Assembly: GCF_024298965.1 (NCBI RefSeq)
Contig: NZ_CP085193.1
Span: forward strand, 11,842,001-11,906,000
Length of the DNA stretch: 64,000 nt
DNA from: Streptomyces rapamycinicus NRRL 5491
Lineage (GTDB): Bacteria > Actinomycetota > Actinomycetes > Streptomycetales > Streptomycetaceae
Direction of reading: 5' to 3'
In this document: positions 1 through 9,011 of the stretch, piece after piece
Numbering within the stretch: position 1 is the stretch's first letter
How the letters are laid out: each line of letters opens with the position of its first letter
Translations under genes and position numbers: made by a program
The notes under the pieces: model-generated
What the model was told of the DNA's origin: nothing
Seen by the model: the letters and a program-made list of their open reading frames with translations, nothing else
Databases searched by the model: none

Positions 1-318
1 TCCGCCGCGTTCGACTTCGCCATCGCGGCATGTCTGGTGGCGGCGGTGGCGTCGCTGCTGCGGGGCGGGCGGTATGTGCACGGGGGCGGGCCGAAGGCGG
101 GCCCCGGCGCACCGGCGGTGGTGGCGGCCGCCCCGGGCGGCGACGCGGGCACGGAGAGCGCCGAGAGCGCCGAGAACGTCACCGGAGACACGTCTCACCA
201 CCCGGCGCCCGCGTCCCGGCAGGAGGCGTCCCCTCCGGAGTCCGGGCCACCGCCCCCGTCGCCGCCACCATCGCCACCCGGCCAAGGACCGGGACCATCC
301 TCAGAGGAGCCGAGATGA
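1..318 (+). CDS. C-terminal end of a membrane transporter, probably MFS (partial)
   Basis: The frame is open from the window edge. The first ~20 residues form one hydrophobic helix (AAFDFAIAACLVAAVASLL) followed by a basic RGGR stop-transfer patch. An Ala/Pro/Ser/Glu-rich cytoplasmic tail of about 80 residues follows. A last helix with this kind of tail is usual for DHA2-type drug exporters of the major facilitator family. The stop overlaps the start of the MarR gene (ATGA), an arrangement typical of exporters translationally coupled to their regulator. The transporter family is inferred, because only the last helix is visible. A different polytopic membrane protein is possible. Confidence 0.55.
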   Translation, partial: SAAFDFAIAACLVAAVASLLRGGRYVHGGGPKAGPGAPAVVAAAPGGDAGTESAESAENVTGDTSHHPAPASRQEASPPESGPPPPSPPPSPPGQGPGPSSEEPR

Positions 319-839
319 CCGCGCTCGACCCCACCACCCCCGGGCCCGTTACCCCGGAATCCGTAACCCCGAATCCCGCCGCCCCGGAATCGGCGGAGCT
401 GGCCGAGCGGCTCCGTACCGCCCTCCAGCATCTGCTCCCCGCCCTGCGGGGCGCCCGGAGCGAACACGGCGATCTCACCCCCAGCCGCCAGGCGGCCCTC
501 GGAGCGCTCGCCACCCATGGCTCGATGCGCATCAGCACCCTCGCGACCCGGCTGGGCATCGCCCTGCCGACCACGTCCCGCATGGTCGAACTGCTCGACG
601 CCGCCGACTGGATCGAGCGCACCCCCGACCCCGAGGACCGCCGGGCCAGCCTGATCGCCCTCACCGACACCGGCCGTGAACTCCTCGGCGCCGTGCGCCG
701 AGAGGCCGCCACCCGGCTCGCCACGCGAATCGAGAAGCTGAGCCCCGAGGAGCGACAGACGCTGTCCGCCGCGCTGCCCGCCCTGGAGTCCCTGGCCGCC
801 GACGGCTCCGCGGCGGCCGCCGATCCGGAGCGGCGGTAG
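315..839 (+). CDS. MarR-family transcriptional regulator
   Basis: This 174-residue protein has a Pro/Thr-rich N-terminal tail of ~25 residues and then a MarR winged-helix domain. The recognition-helix region lies around residues 70-92 (RISTLATRLGIALPTTSRMV). The wing carries the family signature DPEDRR at residues 105-110, followed by ASLIALT. MarR proteins are dimeric repressors or activators that respond to small phenolic or toxic ligands. The ATG at 315 overlaps the stop of the upstream transporter, so the pair is probably one transcript and the regulator likely controls that exporter. An in-frame extension further upstream is possible but is low-complexity and non-homologous. Confidence 0.85.
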   Translation: MTALDPTTPGPVTPESVTPNPAAPESAELAERLRTALQHLLPALRGARSEHGDLTPSRQAALGALATHGSMRISTLATRLGIALPTTSRMVELLDAADWIERTPDPEDRRASLIALTDTGRELLGAVRREAATRLATRIEKLSPEERQTLSAALPALESLAADGSAAAADPERR

Positions 840-908
840 ACGCCCGACGCCAGTAGTACGCGGTGACGCGCAGCGGCCCCGCCTCGGATGGCCTCGCCGC
901 CGCCGGGG

Positions 909-1652
909 CTACCGGCTCGGCGGGATTCGGTACACGGAGACGTGGGAGCGCGACTCGGCGGTGAATTCGCCGCCGCACCAGTCCGCGTGCCTGCTCTCCA
1001 ACTCGAATCCCGCCAGCTGGGCCATCAGGTCGAGTTCGGCCGGCCAGATGTAGCGGTGCGGGCTGCGGGTCAGCCGGGCCTGCCGGGTGTCGTCGAACCG
1101 GAAGTGGTGTGAGACGACGTGCTGGCGCAGTACGTCGTAGGTGTCCAACCCGATGTAACCGGGCTCGGCTTGCCACACGGTGGCCGTCTGGCCCGGCGGG
1201 AGCTTGCGCAGCTCGGGCACCCAGAGCTCGATCACGAACCGGCCACCCGGCTCGAGGTGGCGGGCGGCGTTGCGGAAGCACTCGACCTGCTCGGCCTGGG
1301 TGAGCAGATTGGAGATGGTGTTGTAGACGAGATAGACGAGGGTGAAGCCCCCGGGAGCCACGGACGTCGCCATGTCGCCCACGATGACCGGGATCGCCGC
1401 TTCGTCGGCCCTGGTGCGCAGTTGCCGGACCATCGGACGCGACAGCTCGATACCGGTGACGGGAACGCCTCGTTCGGCGAGCGGAATGGCCACCCGGCCG
1501 GTGCCGATGGCGAACTCGAGCGCCGCTCCGCCGCCTGCGAGCTCGGCCAGGCGGTCCACGGTCGGCCTCAGGATCTCGGGCGCGAACATGCCCGTGCCGG
1601 GCGTGTCATAGCGCTGCGCGGCGTCGATGTCCCAGATCTCCTCCTGGTTCAT
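909..1652 (-). CDS. Class I SAM-dependent methyltransferase
   Basis: This 247-residue protein shows the Rossmann SAM-binding motif I near residues 44-54 (LEFAIGTGRVA), with the acidic post-I residue in VTGIELS. The later strand LVYLVYNTISNL matches motif II, and HLEPGGRFVIEL matches motif III. The substrate is unknown. The start at 1652 (MNQEEIWD) follows a purine-rich AAGGGTGACGGC and begins with the conserved N-terminal helix; the frame stays open upstream but that part is not family-like. The gene converges on the MarR gene and appears monocistronic. Confidence 0.82.
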   Translation of the reverse strand: MNQEEIWDIDAAQRYDTPGTGMFAPEILRPTVDRLAELAGGGAALEFAIGTGRVAIPLAERGVPVTGIELSRPMVRQLRTRADEAAIPVIVGDMATSVAPGGFTLVYLVYNTISNLLTQAEQVECFRNAARHLEPGGRFVIELWVPELRKLPPGQTATVWQAEPGYIGLDTYDVLRQHVVSHHFRFDDTRQARLTRSPHRYIWPAELDLMAQLAGFELESRHADWCGGEFTAESRSHVSVYRIPPSR

Positions 1653-1838
1653 GCCGTCACCCTTCACCGCCGGGGCACGCGATGTCCAACGAATTTGCCC
1701 CCGGGGCCCGGGTCCGGCCTCGCCCATGTGGTCGGCACCGCGCTTGACCTTCACATCATTCCCACACAACACCGTTGGCGCGCTGGGCTGTCGCGGGCAC
1801 CCGGACGGGGTCGCCTGCTGAGGAAGGGGCCCTCCGTC

Positions 1839-2045
1839 GTGATCGTAGTAGCGGTCTCAGTGCTGCCCACGCTGGTTTTGATGTTGCTGGTCATGGACCG
1901 TGTCGAGGACTGGCTGTCCGGGTCCTCCCCGGCCCCGCCGCACGCACGCGAGCGGCGTCATCTGCGGTTGATCCCCGGCGCGGCGCGGAAATCGGGCTCC
2001 CGGCCGGTGACCGCGTCGTCCGAGCGGCGGTCGAAGGCCGCCTGA
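1839..2045 (+). CDS. Small single-span membrane protein
   Basis: This 68-residue protein is read from a GTG start preceded by AGGAAGG at 1821-1827. A hydrophobic segment of about 18 residues (IVVAVSVLPTLVLMLLVM) is followed at once by DRVEDWL and a basic, Arg-rich tail containing RHLRLI, so the tail should be cytoplasmic. From memory, small one-helix proteins with a DRVED segment and an RHLRLI-like tail are widespread and uncharacterised in Streptomyces. It lies between the divergent methyltransferase and the convergent esterase, so context gives no hint. The function is unknown. Confidence 0.6.
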   Translation: MIVVAVSVLPTLVLMLLVMDRVEDWLSGSSPAPPHARERRHLRLIPGAARKSGSRPVTASSERRSKAA

Positions 2046-2142
2046 AGCCGGTGGCCGGGAGTAGGCGTGGCGGGCGCTACCGCCTCACCTGCCGTCCGCC
2101 CGGGTGGCGGCGGGACCGGTGGTGGAATCCGCGCCGCCCGGC

Positions 2143-3183
2143 TCATCCAGCGGGCCTCGGCTCGGCGTTCCTGGAGTGAGCGAGGAGGCGCCTGAGCCAG
2201 CGGGTGCGGGCGTTGCGCGCGTCCTCGCTGATGGCCGCCCGTGGTGCCCTGCCGTCGAAGCCGTGGTACGCGCCGGGCCATACGTGCAGTTCGGCCTGGC
2301 CGCCGGCCTGCCAGAGCCCGTTCGCGTACGCCACGTCCTCGTCGCGGAACATCTCCGCCGAACCGACGTCTATGAACGCCGGAGGAAGACCGGAGAGGTC
2401 CGTGCTGCGGGCGGGCGCCGCGTAGGGTGGCACGTCCGCCGCGCCGTAGCGGTCACCCAGCAGCGCCTTCCAGGCGGTCTCGCCGGAGACGAGGTCCCAC
2501 ATGCCGAGGCCCGACATCTGGTGGCTGGAGAAGGTGTGTCCGCGGTCGTCGAGCATCGGGCACAGCAGGAGCTGCCCGAGGATGCCGGGGCCGCCGCGGT
2601 CCCGGATCAGCAGGGCGAGGGCCGCCGCGAGGCCGCCGCCGGCGCTCTTCCCGCCGACGATGACGCGGTCCGCGTCGACGCCCAGTTCGACCGCGTGCCC
2701 GGCGGCCCAGAGGAGCCCCGCGTAGCAGTCCTCCAGCAGTCCGGGGTACCGCGTCCGCGGCGCCAGCCGGTATTCGACCGAGATGACGGCCATGTCCAGC
2801 GGGAGGACCCACTCGCGAAGGATCCGCGGAAGCACCGACCATGCGTTGCCCATGATCATCGCGCCGCCGTGCATGTAGTACAGCAGCGGCAGCGGCCCCT
2901 CGCGCCCGGCGGGCCGTACGCTCACCAGCGTGACATCGGGCCCGTCCCGCAGCCCCGGGACGGACAGCTCCGCCACCTCGAAGCGGCCGTCGGCCCGTAG
3001 GTCATCGGCCGTCGGCCTGGGCCGGGTCGCGGCGTCCCGCTCCTGCCGGGCGGCGAGATTTCCCGGAGTGACCGGCTCTCTCGGCCCGTTGCCCAAGGAC
3101 TCGAGCGCGACGCTCAGCTCGGGGTCGAACGGAGGCACCGGCATCGGCCTCGGGACGGAAGGTCTTGTGTGGGGGAGGTCCAT
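2143..3183 (-). CDS. Alpha/beta hydrolase, HSL-type esterase
   Basis: This is a ~346-residue hydrolase of the hormone-sensitive-lipase (family IV) group. The oxyanion-hole motif HGG is in YYMHGGAMIMGN. The nucleophile elbow is GKSAGGG (Ser between Lys and Ala). The acid is in the block IDVGSAEMFRDED and the catalytic His is in AYHGFD. Such enzymes hydrolyse short-chain acyl esters. No signal peptide is seen, so a cytoplasmic location is expected. The start is uncertain: ATG at 3192, 3183 or 3144 are all possible, and 3144 (MPVPPFDPEL) is closest to usual family N-termini. It is divergent from the STAND gene. Confidence 0.85.
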   Translation of the reverse strand: MDLPHTRPSVPRPMPVPPFDPELSVALESLGNGPREPVTPGNLAARQERDAATRPRPTADDLRADGRFEVAELSVPGLRDGPDVTLVSVRPAGREGPLPLLYYMHGGAMIMGNAWSVLPRILREWVLPLDMAVISVEYRLAPRTRYPGLLEDCYAGLLWAAGHAVELGVDADRVIVGGKSAGGGLAAALALLIRDRGGPGILGQLLLCPMLDDRGHTFSSHQMSGLGMWDLVSGETAWKALLGDRYGAADVPPYAAPARSTDLSGLPPAFIDVGSAEMFRDEDVAYANGLWQAGGQAELHVWPGAYHGFDGRAPRAAISEDARNARTRWLRRLLAHSRNAEPRPAG

Positions 3184-3364
3184 ACCGCGCATCCAAGCAT
3201 CCGGCGCCGCCCGGTGACACCGATGGCCACGGCGGCTCCTGCGTCCGTCGCGCGTTCGGTACGCCCGCGCCCCGGTCCCAGTCCCGGTCCCGGCCCCGGG
3301 AGATCGCGGGCGGTAGCATTTCGCCCGGGGGCCGCACCAGGGTCGACCGTGGCCGGGGGGAGAC

Positions 3365-6300
3365 GTGGAGAGCACCGGGCATCACAGCGACTCACTCGTC
3401 GTGCTGACCGCGCTGGACGTGGAGTACGAGGCGGTCCGGGCACATCTGGTCGATCCGCGGCCGCGACTCCACCCGGCGGGCACCCTGTTCGAGGTCGGCC
3501 GGCTCGACGGTACGCCATGGTGGGTGGCGCTTGCCGAGCTCGGCGACGGCAACCAGGGGGCGGCCGTGCTGACCGAGCGGGCGATCACCATGTTCCGCCC
3601 GCGCGCCGTGGCATTCGTCGGGGTGGCGGGAGCCCTCAAGGGCGACGTGGAGCTCGGGGACGTCGTCATGCCCACGCATGTGTACGCGTACCACGGCGGC
3701 AAGGACGAGGACGGGGAGTTCCACTCCCGCCCGCGGGTCTGGCCGGTGCGTCAGGAACTCGACCAGCTGGCCCGCATGGCCCGCAGGTCCGGTGCGTGGA
3801 CCGGTCTGCTCCGGGACCGCCCGCCCGGCGCCGCCCGCCCGGCCGTACACCTCAAGCCCGTGGCCGCCGGTGAGGTCGTCCTCAACTCGGCCGACTCGCC
3901 CCTGAGACGGCAACTGCGCAGCGACTACCAGGACGCCGCCGCCATCGAGATGGAGGGCGCGGGCGTGGCGCAGGCCGCCCATCTCAACGCCGCGTTACCC
4001 GCCCTGATCGTCCGCGGGATCAGCGACCGGGCCGATGGCGAGAAGTACGACGCGGACGCCGAGGGCTGGCAGTCCCGAGCGGCGCGCCACGCGGCCGCCT
4101 TCGCCTTCTCCGTCCTCCGTGAACTGCCACCCGGCGGCGGCCCCGCCGTCACACCTGGGCCGGTGACGCCCATGGACCCGGTACCGGAACGGTTCCCGGA
4201 AGGCCCGGCACCCCCAGATGCGGGAACCCCACCTGACACCGGACCGGCCGCGCACCGCCAACTCCTGCGCTGGGCACGGAGGTTCTCCGACGACCTGGAC
4301 CTCGTGGACTCCCCGCGGCCGGACGGCGACACCGGCTCCGCACCGCAGCTCAGCGGCGGGCTGTATGTGCGACGCGCCATCCAGGACCGGGTGGTGGAGG
4401 CCCTCTACGACGACGATCCGAAGGCGGTCCTGGTGACCGGGGACGCGGGGAACGGGAAGAGCAGCCTGCTGTGGGGCCTCGCCCGGGACCTGACCGTTCT
4501 GGAGGACGCCGAGGTCTTCCTGGTGAACGCCGCCTGGCTGCTGCGCCCCCTGGGCGGCGTCTCCGCAACGCCCATGCTGACCCCCGCGGCCGTCGTGTCC
4601 GGGGCCACGCACGCCCGGACGCGGGGGCGTACCCCCGTCGTGCTCCTCGACACCGCCGATCTGCTGCTGCACGACGACCACCACGAGATGACCCTGCTCG
4701 ACCTGTGCGAGGACCTCGCCGCCGCCGGTGCCCGCCTGGTGCTGACCTCCCGTCCGGAGGAGGCGAACCGGCTGCGCACCGGCTTCCTCCGGATGTCGCT
4801 CGGCCCCTACGACGACGGCGAGATCCCCCACGCCATCCGTGGCCACGCCGCGCTCTACTGCCCCGACGCCGTTCCCCGGGACGACGGGGCACGGGTGCGG
4901 AGGCTGATGGAGCCCGTGGCCCGCGGACTGCCGGTGCGCGAGGTGTGCCGAAGCCCCCTCCAGCTGCGGCTGCTGTTCGAACTCGCCCGGGACGACGGGG
5001 CGTTCCCCAGCGCCGAGATCGACGCCACCGGCCTCTACCGCCGCTACTGGGACCACCGGGTCGTCACCGACCGGCGCCATCACGGCAACCAGAGCGCCAC
5101 GGCGCCGGAGGACCTCTCCTCGATCACCGGCGCGATCGCCGTCGTGCTGATGTCGGCGGGCCGTACCGAGCTGTCACGCGGGGACCTGGTCGAGCGGCTC
5201 ACCTCGCCGCACGGCGGCCCACGCCCCGCGTGGCCGTACGAACCCGCCCGCGTCCGGTCGTCCCTGGATCTGCTGATCGACCGGGGTGTGCTGGGCAGGG
5301 GAGCCTCGGATGCCATCCACTTCTTCCACCAGACCATGTTCGAGTACGCGGCGGCGCGCGGCCTGCTGCACCTCACCGGGGCACCGGCGCTGCTGTCCCT
5401 GTGCGAGTGGGTCGGATCCCATCCCCGTGACTTCTTCGTGGGGGCGATCCTCGAACAGCTCCTCATGCTCGCCGCGGGATCCGAACGGTATCGCGGCCCG
5501 GTGCGGGACACGCTGATCCGTATGGCGGCGCACGAGGACGCCATGATCCTGCACACCGTCGCCGTGGCCGTCGCGGCCCGGAACCCGGCCGTGGGCGTGC
5601 CCGTCGAGCCGCTGCTCGCGACGGCGCCGCACGGTGTCGCGCGACGATATGCGGTGCTGGCCCCGACCGTGCGCGAGACGGACGTCGACGCCCTGCTCCC
5701 GCGGCTCCACGGGCTGTGGCAGAGACAGGAGCCCAGCCTGCAAGGGGCCGTGCTCGAAGCGCTGGAACGGCTGGCCGCCCAGAACTCGCTCGCGGTCCAC
5801 GCCGCGCTCGCCGACTGGGGCTGCGTACGGGAGCTGACCGGCCGCCGTACGGCCGGCGCGGGCCTCGACGTCCTGCCCCGGCTGCTCGTGCTGACGTCAC
5901 ACGTCGATGTGGCGTCAGCCCGGACGGGACTCATGGAGATGCTCGACTTCGCCCTGACCCGGGGGCTGTCGGAGCTGGCCTCCGGCGTGATGACCCTCTG
6001 GGCACGGCACTGGGAAACACTGGGCTCGGTGGAATGGGCCGCAGCCGTCCAGGAGCGTCTCCAGCGTGTGCGCCTCGCGCGGAAGTCGTACGACGTCGAG
6101 CTCTTCCAAACGGCCCTGGCCAGGGTGGTGGCCGCCTCCTGGACCCACGACCAGGGACTTCCGGGTGACCACGGACTCCCCGCCGACGGCCCCGACGGCG
6201 GTCCCGGCACCACGCCCCACCCCTGGATCCGCCGCCTCGACGCCGCGGTGGCGCTCCTCGAAGCGGACGACCACGACACCGCGGGCAACGCCGGACTCAT

Positions 6301-7867
6301 CGCCGCCACAGCCGTCCTGACCACTCTTCCGCCCGGCCACTGGGCCATCGAGGCCACCCTGGACCGCTGTCTGGCGATGACCGGGCCGGGAGCGCCGCAC
6401 GCGCTCCAGCACCGGATGGTCTTCCCGCTGCTGCTCAGCGCCGACTGCGCCGCTGCGGAACGCCTCGTCCACCGGCTCGCCGCCATGCTCAAGGCGCTGC
6501 CCTGCCCCGAGAACCAGCCGGTCACGCCCTCGCAGCGGCTCGCGCTGGTGGCCCGCCGCGTCCTCGCCCACCGCGACGTACCCGCGTATCGCGTGCGGCA
6601 GGTTCTGGAACGCTCCGGCTGGGAGGCCGACTCCGAGCTGTGGCTGTCCCGGGACGGCCTGGCCACGCTCCTCCTGCCGGCCGCACTCGGCGGTCACCCC
6701 ACCGCCGTGAGCAGGATCGAGAAGGCGACGACCGCCCCGGCCGCCGCCCGGAGCCTCATCCGCCAATCCCTGCACCGGGCGGTCACGGACGCCGGGCTCC
6801 ACACCGAGCGCCACATCGGCCTGCTGGTGAACCTGTCGCTCATCGACGCCGACACCGTACTCCTGGAGGCCATCACCACCGGCCGGGCCAAGAAGGGCAC
6901 CGGTCCGCTGCCGCCCCTCGCCCATGAGCGGGTGCTGGCCGCGCTACGGGCATCGGCACCCGCCCTCACCGGGCTGATCGCGGACGAGATCGCCGAGGGC
7001 AACAGCGGAAAGCGGCAGCGCCAGGCACTCACGCTCTGGGAGTGCTCGGTGTCCGCCGGCGTCCTGCCCGCGCCCGGCCTGACCGAACTCCTGCCCCGGT
7101 ACCGCACCTTCTCCGACCAGAAGACCCGTGCGGCCCTCCTCGGGCTGGTGGGAACCATCGCGGCACTCGAACCCGCCCAGTACGGCACGGCACACACCTT
7201 CCTCTCGGAGCTGGTGTTCGACGCCACGGGAGGCATCCTCCTCCTCGACGACGCGTCGGCCGCCACCCGGAACGCCGCCCGCAAGGCCCTGCTCCAGGCC
7301 GCCTGCGAGTCCGGCCCGCTCACCCCCACGGCTCTCAACACGGCCCTCGACCTGGCCTTCGCCCCACCCACCGACGCCGGACTGATCAGCGGGCTCGGCC
7401 AGCTGGTGCGGCGGCTCAGCGCCGCACACGGCGCGGCACCCGCCGCCGAACTGCTGATCCGTGTCATCGGCGCGGCCGTGGCCTCGCAACAGGGCCGCGC
7501 CGCGGAGAACCACCTGGCGAAGGCACTCCGTGGCGCGATGGACAGCGTCTTCGACCGCGGTTCCCCGGCCGTGTACCGGAGACTGTGGGAGCACCTCAAG
7601 GAGCGCGGCCCGGAGGACGACGCCGATCGCGTGGTCTTTCCGGAGCGGTACGCCCTGGGGCTGGTGAGCTGCGCGATCCGCCGCTCGTACGCGACAACGC
7701 GCCAGGATCTGGAGGCACTTGTCGCCGATCCACGGGTGCCGCGTCCCACCAAGATGTGGATCGGCGACCAGCTCAGCGCCCGGTCGCGGGAACACACCGA
7801 ACACGACCTCGGCTGGGTGCTGGGTGGCCGGACGGCCCGGCAGCCAGTGGCAGGATGCTCGCGGTAG
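3365..7867 (+). CDS. Nucleoside phosphorylase-STAND NTPase-solenoid protein, putative defence sensor
   Basis: This 1500-residue three-part protein starts at a GTG behind GGGGGGAGAC. Residues ~8-250 are an MTA/SAH-nucleosidase-like (PNP_UDP_1) domain. It keeps IEMEGAG at ~193-199 and RGISDRAD at ~217-224, which hold the nucleoside-binding Met/Glu pair and the catalytic Asp. A Pro-rich linker leads to a P-loop NTPase with Walker A GDAGNGKSS at ~359-367, Walker B VVLLDTADLLL at ~424 and an LVLTSRPEE strand near 458. The last ~900 residues are helical repeats, probably a sensing solenoid. Phosphorylase domains at the N-terminus of STAND proteins are known as predicted conflict-system effectors that would attack a nucleotide or cofactor pool once the NTPase oligomerises. 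A leucine TTA codon occurs at codon 211. It appears to be a single-gene unit. The defence role is inferred. Confidence 0.8.
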   Translation: MESTGHHSDSLVVLTALDVEYEAVRAHLVDPRPRLHPAGTLFEVGRLDGTPWWVALAELGDGNQGAAVLTERAITMFRPRAVAFVGVAGALKGDVELGDVVMPTHVYAYHGGKDEDGEFHSRPRVWPVRQELDQLARMARRSGAWTGLLRDRPPGAARPAVHLKPVAAGEVVLNSADSPLRRQLRSDYQDAAAIEMEGAGVAQAAHLNAALPALIVRGISDRADGEKYDADAEGWQSRAARHAAAFAFSVLRELPPGGGPAVTPGPVTPMDPVPERFPEGPAPPDAGTPPDTGPAAHRQLLRWARRFSDDLDLVDSPRPDGDTGSAPQLSGGLYVRRAIQDRVVEALYDDDPKAVLVTGDAGNGKSSLLWGLARDLTVLEDAEVFLVNAAWLLRPLGGVSATPMLTPAAVVSGATHARTRGRTPVVLLDTADLLLHDDHHEMTLLDLCEDLAAAGARLVLTSRPEEANRLRTGFLRMSLGPYDDGEIPHAIRGHAALYCPDAVPRDDGARVRRLMEPVARGLPVREVCRSPLQLRLLFELARDDGAFPSAEIDATGLYRRYWDHRVVTDRRHHGNQSATAPEDLSSITGAIAVVLMSAGRTELSRGDLVERLTSPHGGPRPAWPYEPARVRSSLDLLIDRGVLGRGASDAIHFFHQTMFEYAAARGLLHLTGAPALLSLCEWVGSHPRDFFVGAILEQLLMLAAGSERYRGPVRDTLIRMAAHEDAMILHTVAVAVAARNPAVGVPVEPLLATAPHGVARRYAVLAPTVRETDVDALLPRLHGLWQRQEPSLQGAVLEALERLAAQNSLAVHAALADWGCVRELTGRRTAGAGLDVLPRLLVLTSHVDVASARTGLMEMLDFALTRGLSELASGVMTLWARHWETLGSVEWAAAVQERLQRVRLARKSYDVELFQTALARVVAASWTHDQGLPGDHGLPADGPDGGPGTTPHPWIRRLDAAVALLEADDHDTAGNAGLIAATAVLTTLPPGHWAIEATLDRCLAMTGPGAPHALQHRMVFPLLLSADCAAAERLVHRLAAMLKALPCPENQPVTPSQRLALVARRVLAHRDVPAYRVRQVLERSGWEADSELWLSRDGLATLLLPAALGGHPTAVSRIEKATTAPAAARSLIRQSLHRAVTDAGLHTERHIGLLVNLSLIDADTVLLEAITTGRAKKGTGPLPPLAHERVLAALRASAPALTGLIADEIAEGNSGKRQRQALTLWECSVSAGVLPAPGLTELLPRYRTFSDQKTRAALLGLVGTIAALEPAQYGTAHTFLSELVFDATGGILLLDDASAATRNAARKALLQAACESGPLTPTALNTALDLAFAPPTDAGLISGLGQLVRRLSAAHGAAPAAELLIRVIGAAVASQQGRAAENHLAKALRGAMDSVFDRGSPAVYRRLWEHLKERGPEDDADRVVFPERYALGLVSCAIRRSYATTRQDLEALVADPRVPRPTKMWIGDQLSARSREHTEHDLGWVLGGRTARQPVAGCSR

Positions 7868-7930
7868 TCGTCATCGAGGTCACGGGTGCGTGCGGGGCCC
7901 CGTTCGATCGCGGGAAGCCGAAGGAGCCCG

Positions 7931-8878
7931 ATGAGCCGGAAGAACCACCATGTCGTCGTGCTCGTGCTCGACGGTGCGAAGCCACTCGACGTCGGCATCC
8001 CCGCGCAAGTGTTCTCCAACCGCCCGAGCATGCCGTACGAGCTGCGGGTGTGTGGCGCCGCGCCCGGACCGGTGACCGGTGGCGAAGGACTCTCGTACCA
8101 CGTGGCCGAGGGACTCGAGGCGTTCGAGCACGCCGACACCGTCTTCATCCCCGGCTACCGGGAGCCGGCGACCACGGAACCACCGGCGGCGGTCGTCCGC
8201 GCGCTGACGGCCGCCCACGAGCGTGGCACCCGGCTCGCGGCCATCTCCACCGGGGCGTTCGCGCTGGCGGCCACGGGTCTGCTCGACGGCAAGCGGGCGA
8301 CGACCCACTGGCACTACACCAAGGCTCTCGCCGAACGGCATCCGCTCGTGCGGGTGGACGAGAACGTGCTGTTCGTGGACGAGGGCGACGTGCTCACCTC
8401 GGCGGGCGCGGCATCCGGCATCGACCTCTGTCTGCACCTGGTGCGCCGTGACCACGGCGTCGGGCTCTCCAACCACGTGGCGAGACGGCTGGTGGCGGCG
8501 CCGTATCGCAGCGGGGGACAGGCACAGTACGTGCCCCGGAGTGTGCCCGAACCGCTCGGCGACCTGTTCGCGAGCACGCGGGAGTGGGCCCTGGCACACC
8601 TCGCCGAGCCACTGACCCTCGAAGCGCTCGCCCGCAACGCGCGGGTGTCGGCGCGCACCTTCTCCCGGCGGTTCGTGGAGGACACCGGCTACACACCGAT
8701 GCAGTGGGTGCTCCGGGCGCGCGTGGACGTGGCGCGTGAGCTGCTCGAACGCACCGATCTGAGCGTGGAGCAGATCGCCGGCCGGGTCGGGCTCGGCACC
8801 GGCGCGAATCTGCGTCTGCACTTCCACCGCATTCTCGGCACCTCCCCGACGGAGTACCGCCACACCTTCTCGGCCTGA
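7931..8878 (+). CDS. GlxA-type DJ-1/PfpI-AraC transcriptional regulator
   Basis: This 315-residue protein has an N-terminal DJ-1/PfpI-like domain (residues ~5-170) and two C-terminal AraC helix-turn-helix motifs (~215-312), the second ending in SPTEYRHTF. The position of the DJ-1 nucleophile is Ser rather than Cys (AISTGAFALA), so the domain is probably a ligand sensor rather than an enzyme. ATG 7931 is preceded by AAGGAG at 7920-7925. The gene begins 63 bp after the STAND gene on the same strand but is probably unrelated. The GAPDH gene follows 133 bp downstream and could be a target. Confidence 0.88.
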   Translation: MSRKNHHVVVLVLDGAKPLDVGIPAQVFSNRPSMPYELRVCGAAPGPVTGGEGLSYHVAEGLEAFEHADTVFIPGYREPATTEPPAAVVRALTAAHERGTRLAAISTGAFALAATGLLDGKRATTHWHYTKALAERHPLVRVDENVLFVDEGDVLTSAGAASGIDLCLHLVRRDHGVGLSNHVARRLVAAPYRSGGQAQYVPRSVPEPLGDLFASTREWALAHLAEPLTLEALARNARVSARTFSRRFVEDTGYTPMQWVLRARVDVARELLERTDLSVEQIAGRVGLGTGANLRLHFHRILGTSPTEYRHTFSA

Positions 8879-9011
8879 CACCCCCGCCGAGCGCCGTTCA
8901 TGTGAAGGGGTGCGGTGGCTGTGGCGAGATCCTTGCGTGTGGTGGCGTTCATGCCGCTGTCGGCCGGGGATCCGGATGCCGACGATGGGGGCGGAAACGA
9001 AAGGAATCTCC

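Noticed and set aside
1119..1838. Upstream in-frame extension of the small membrane protein across the methyltransferase gene
   Set aside because: It would overlap a well-supported gene on the other strand; the GTG at 1839 has its own ribosome-binding site and starts the hydrophobic segment.
3270..3300. GGTCCC-type direct repeats upstream of the STAND gene
   Set aside because: They are short, imperfect and within a very GC-rich stretch; no spacing or symmetry supports a regulatory role or a CRISPR-like array.
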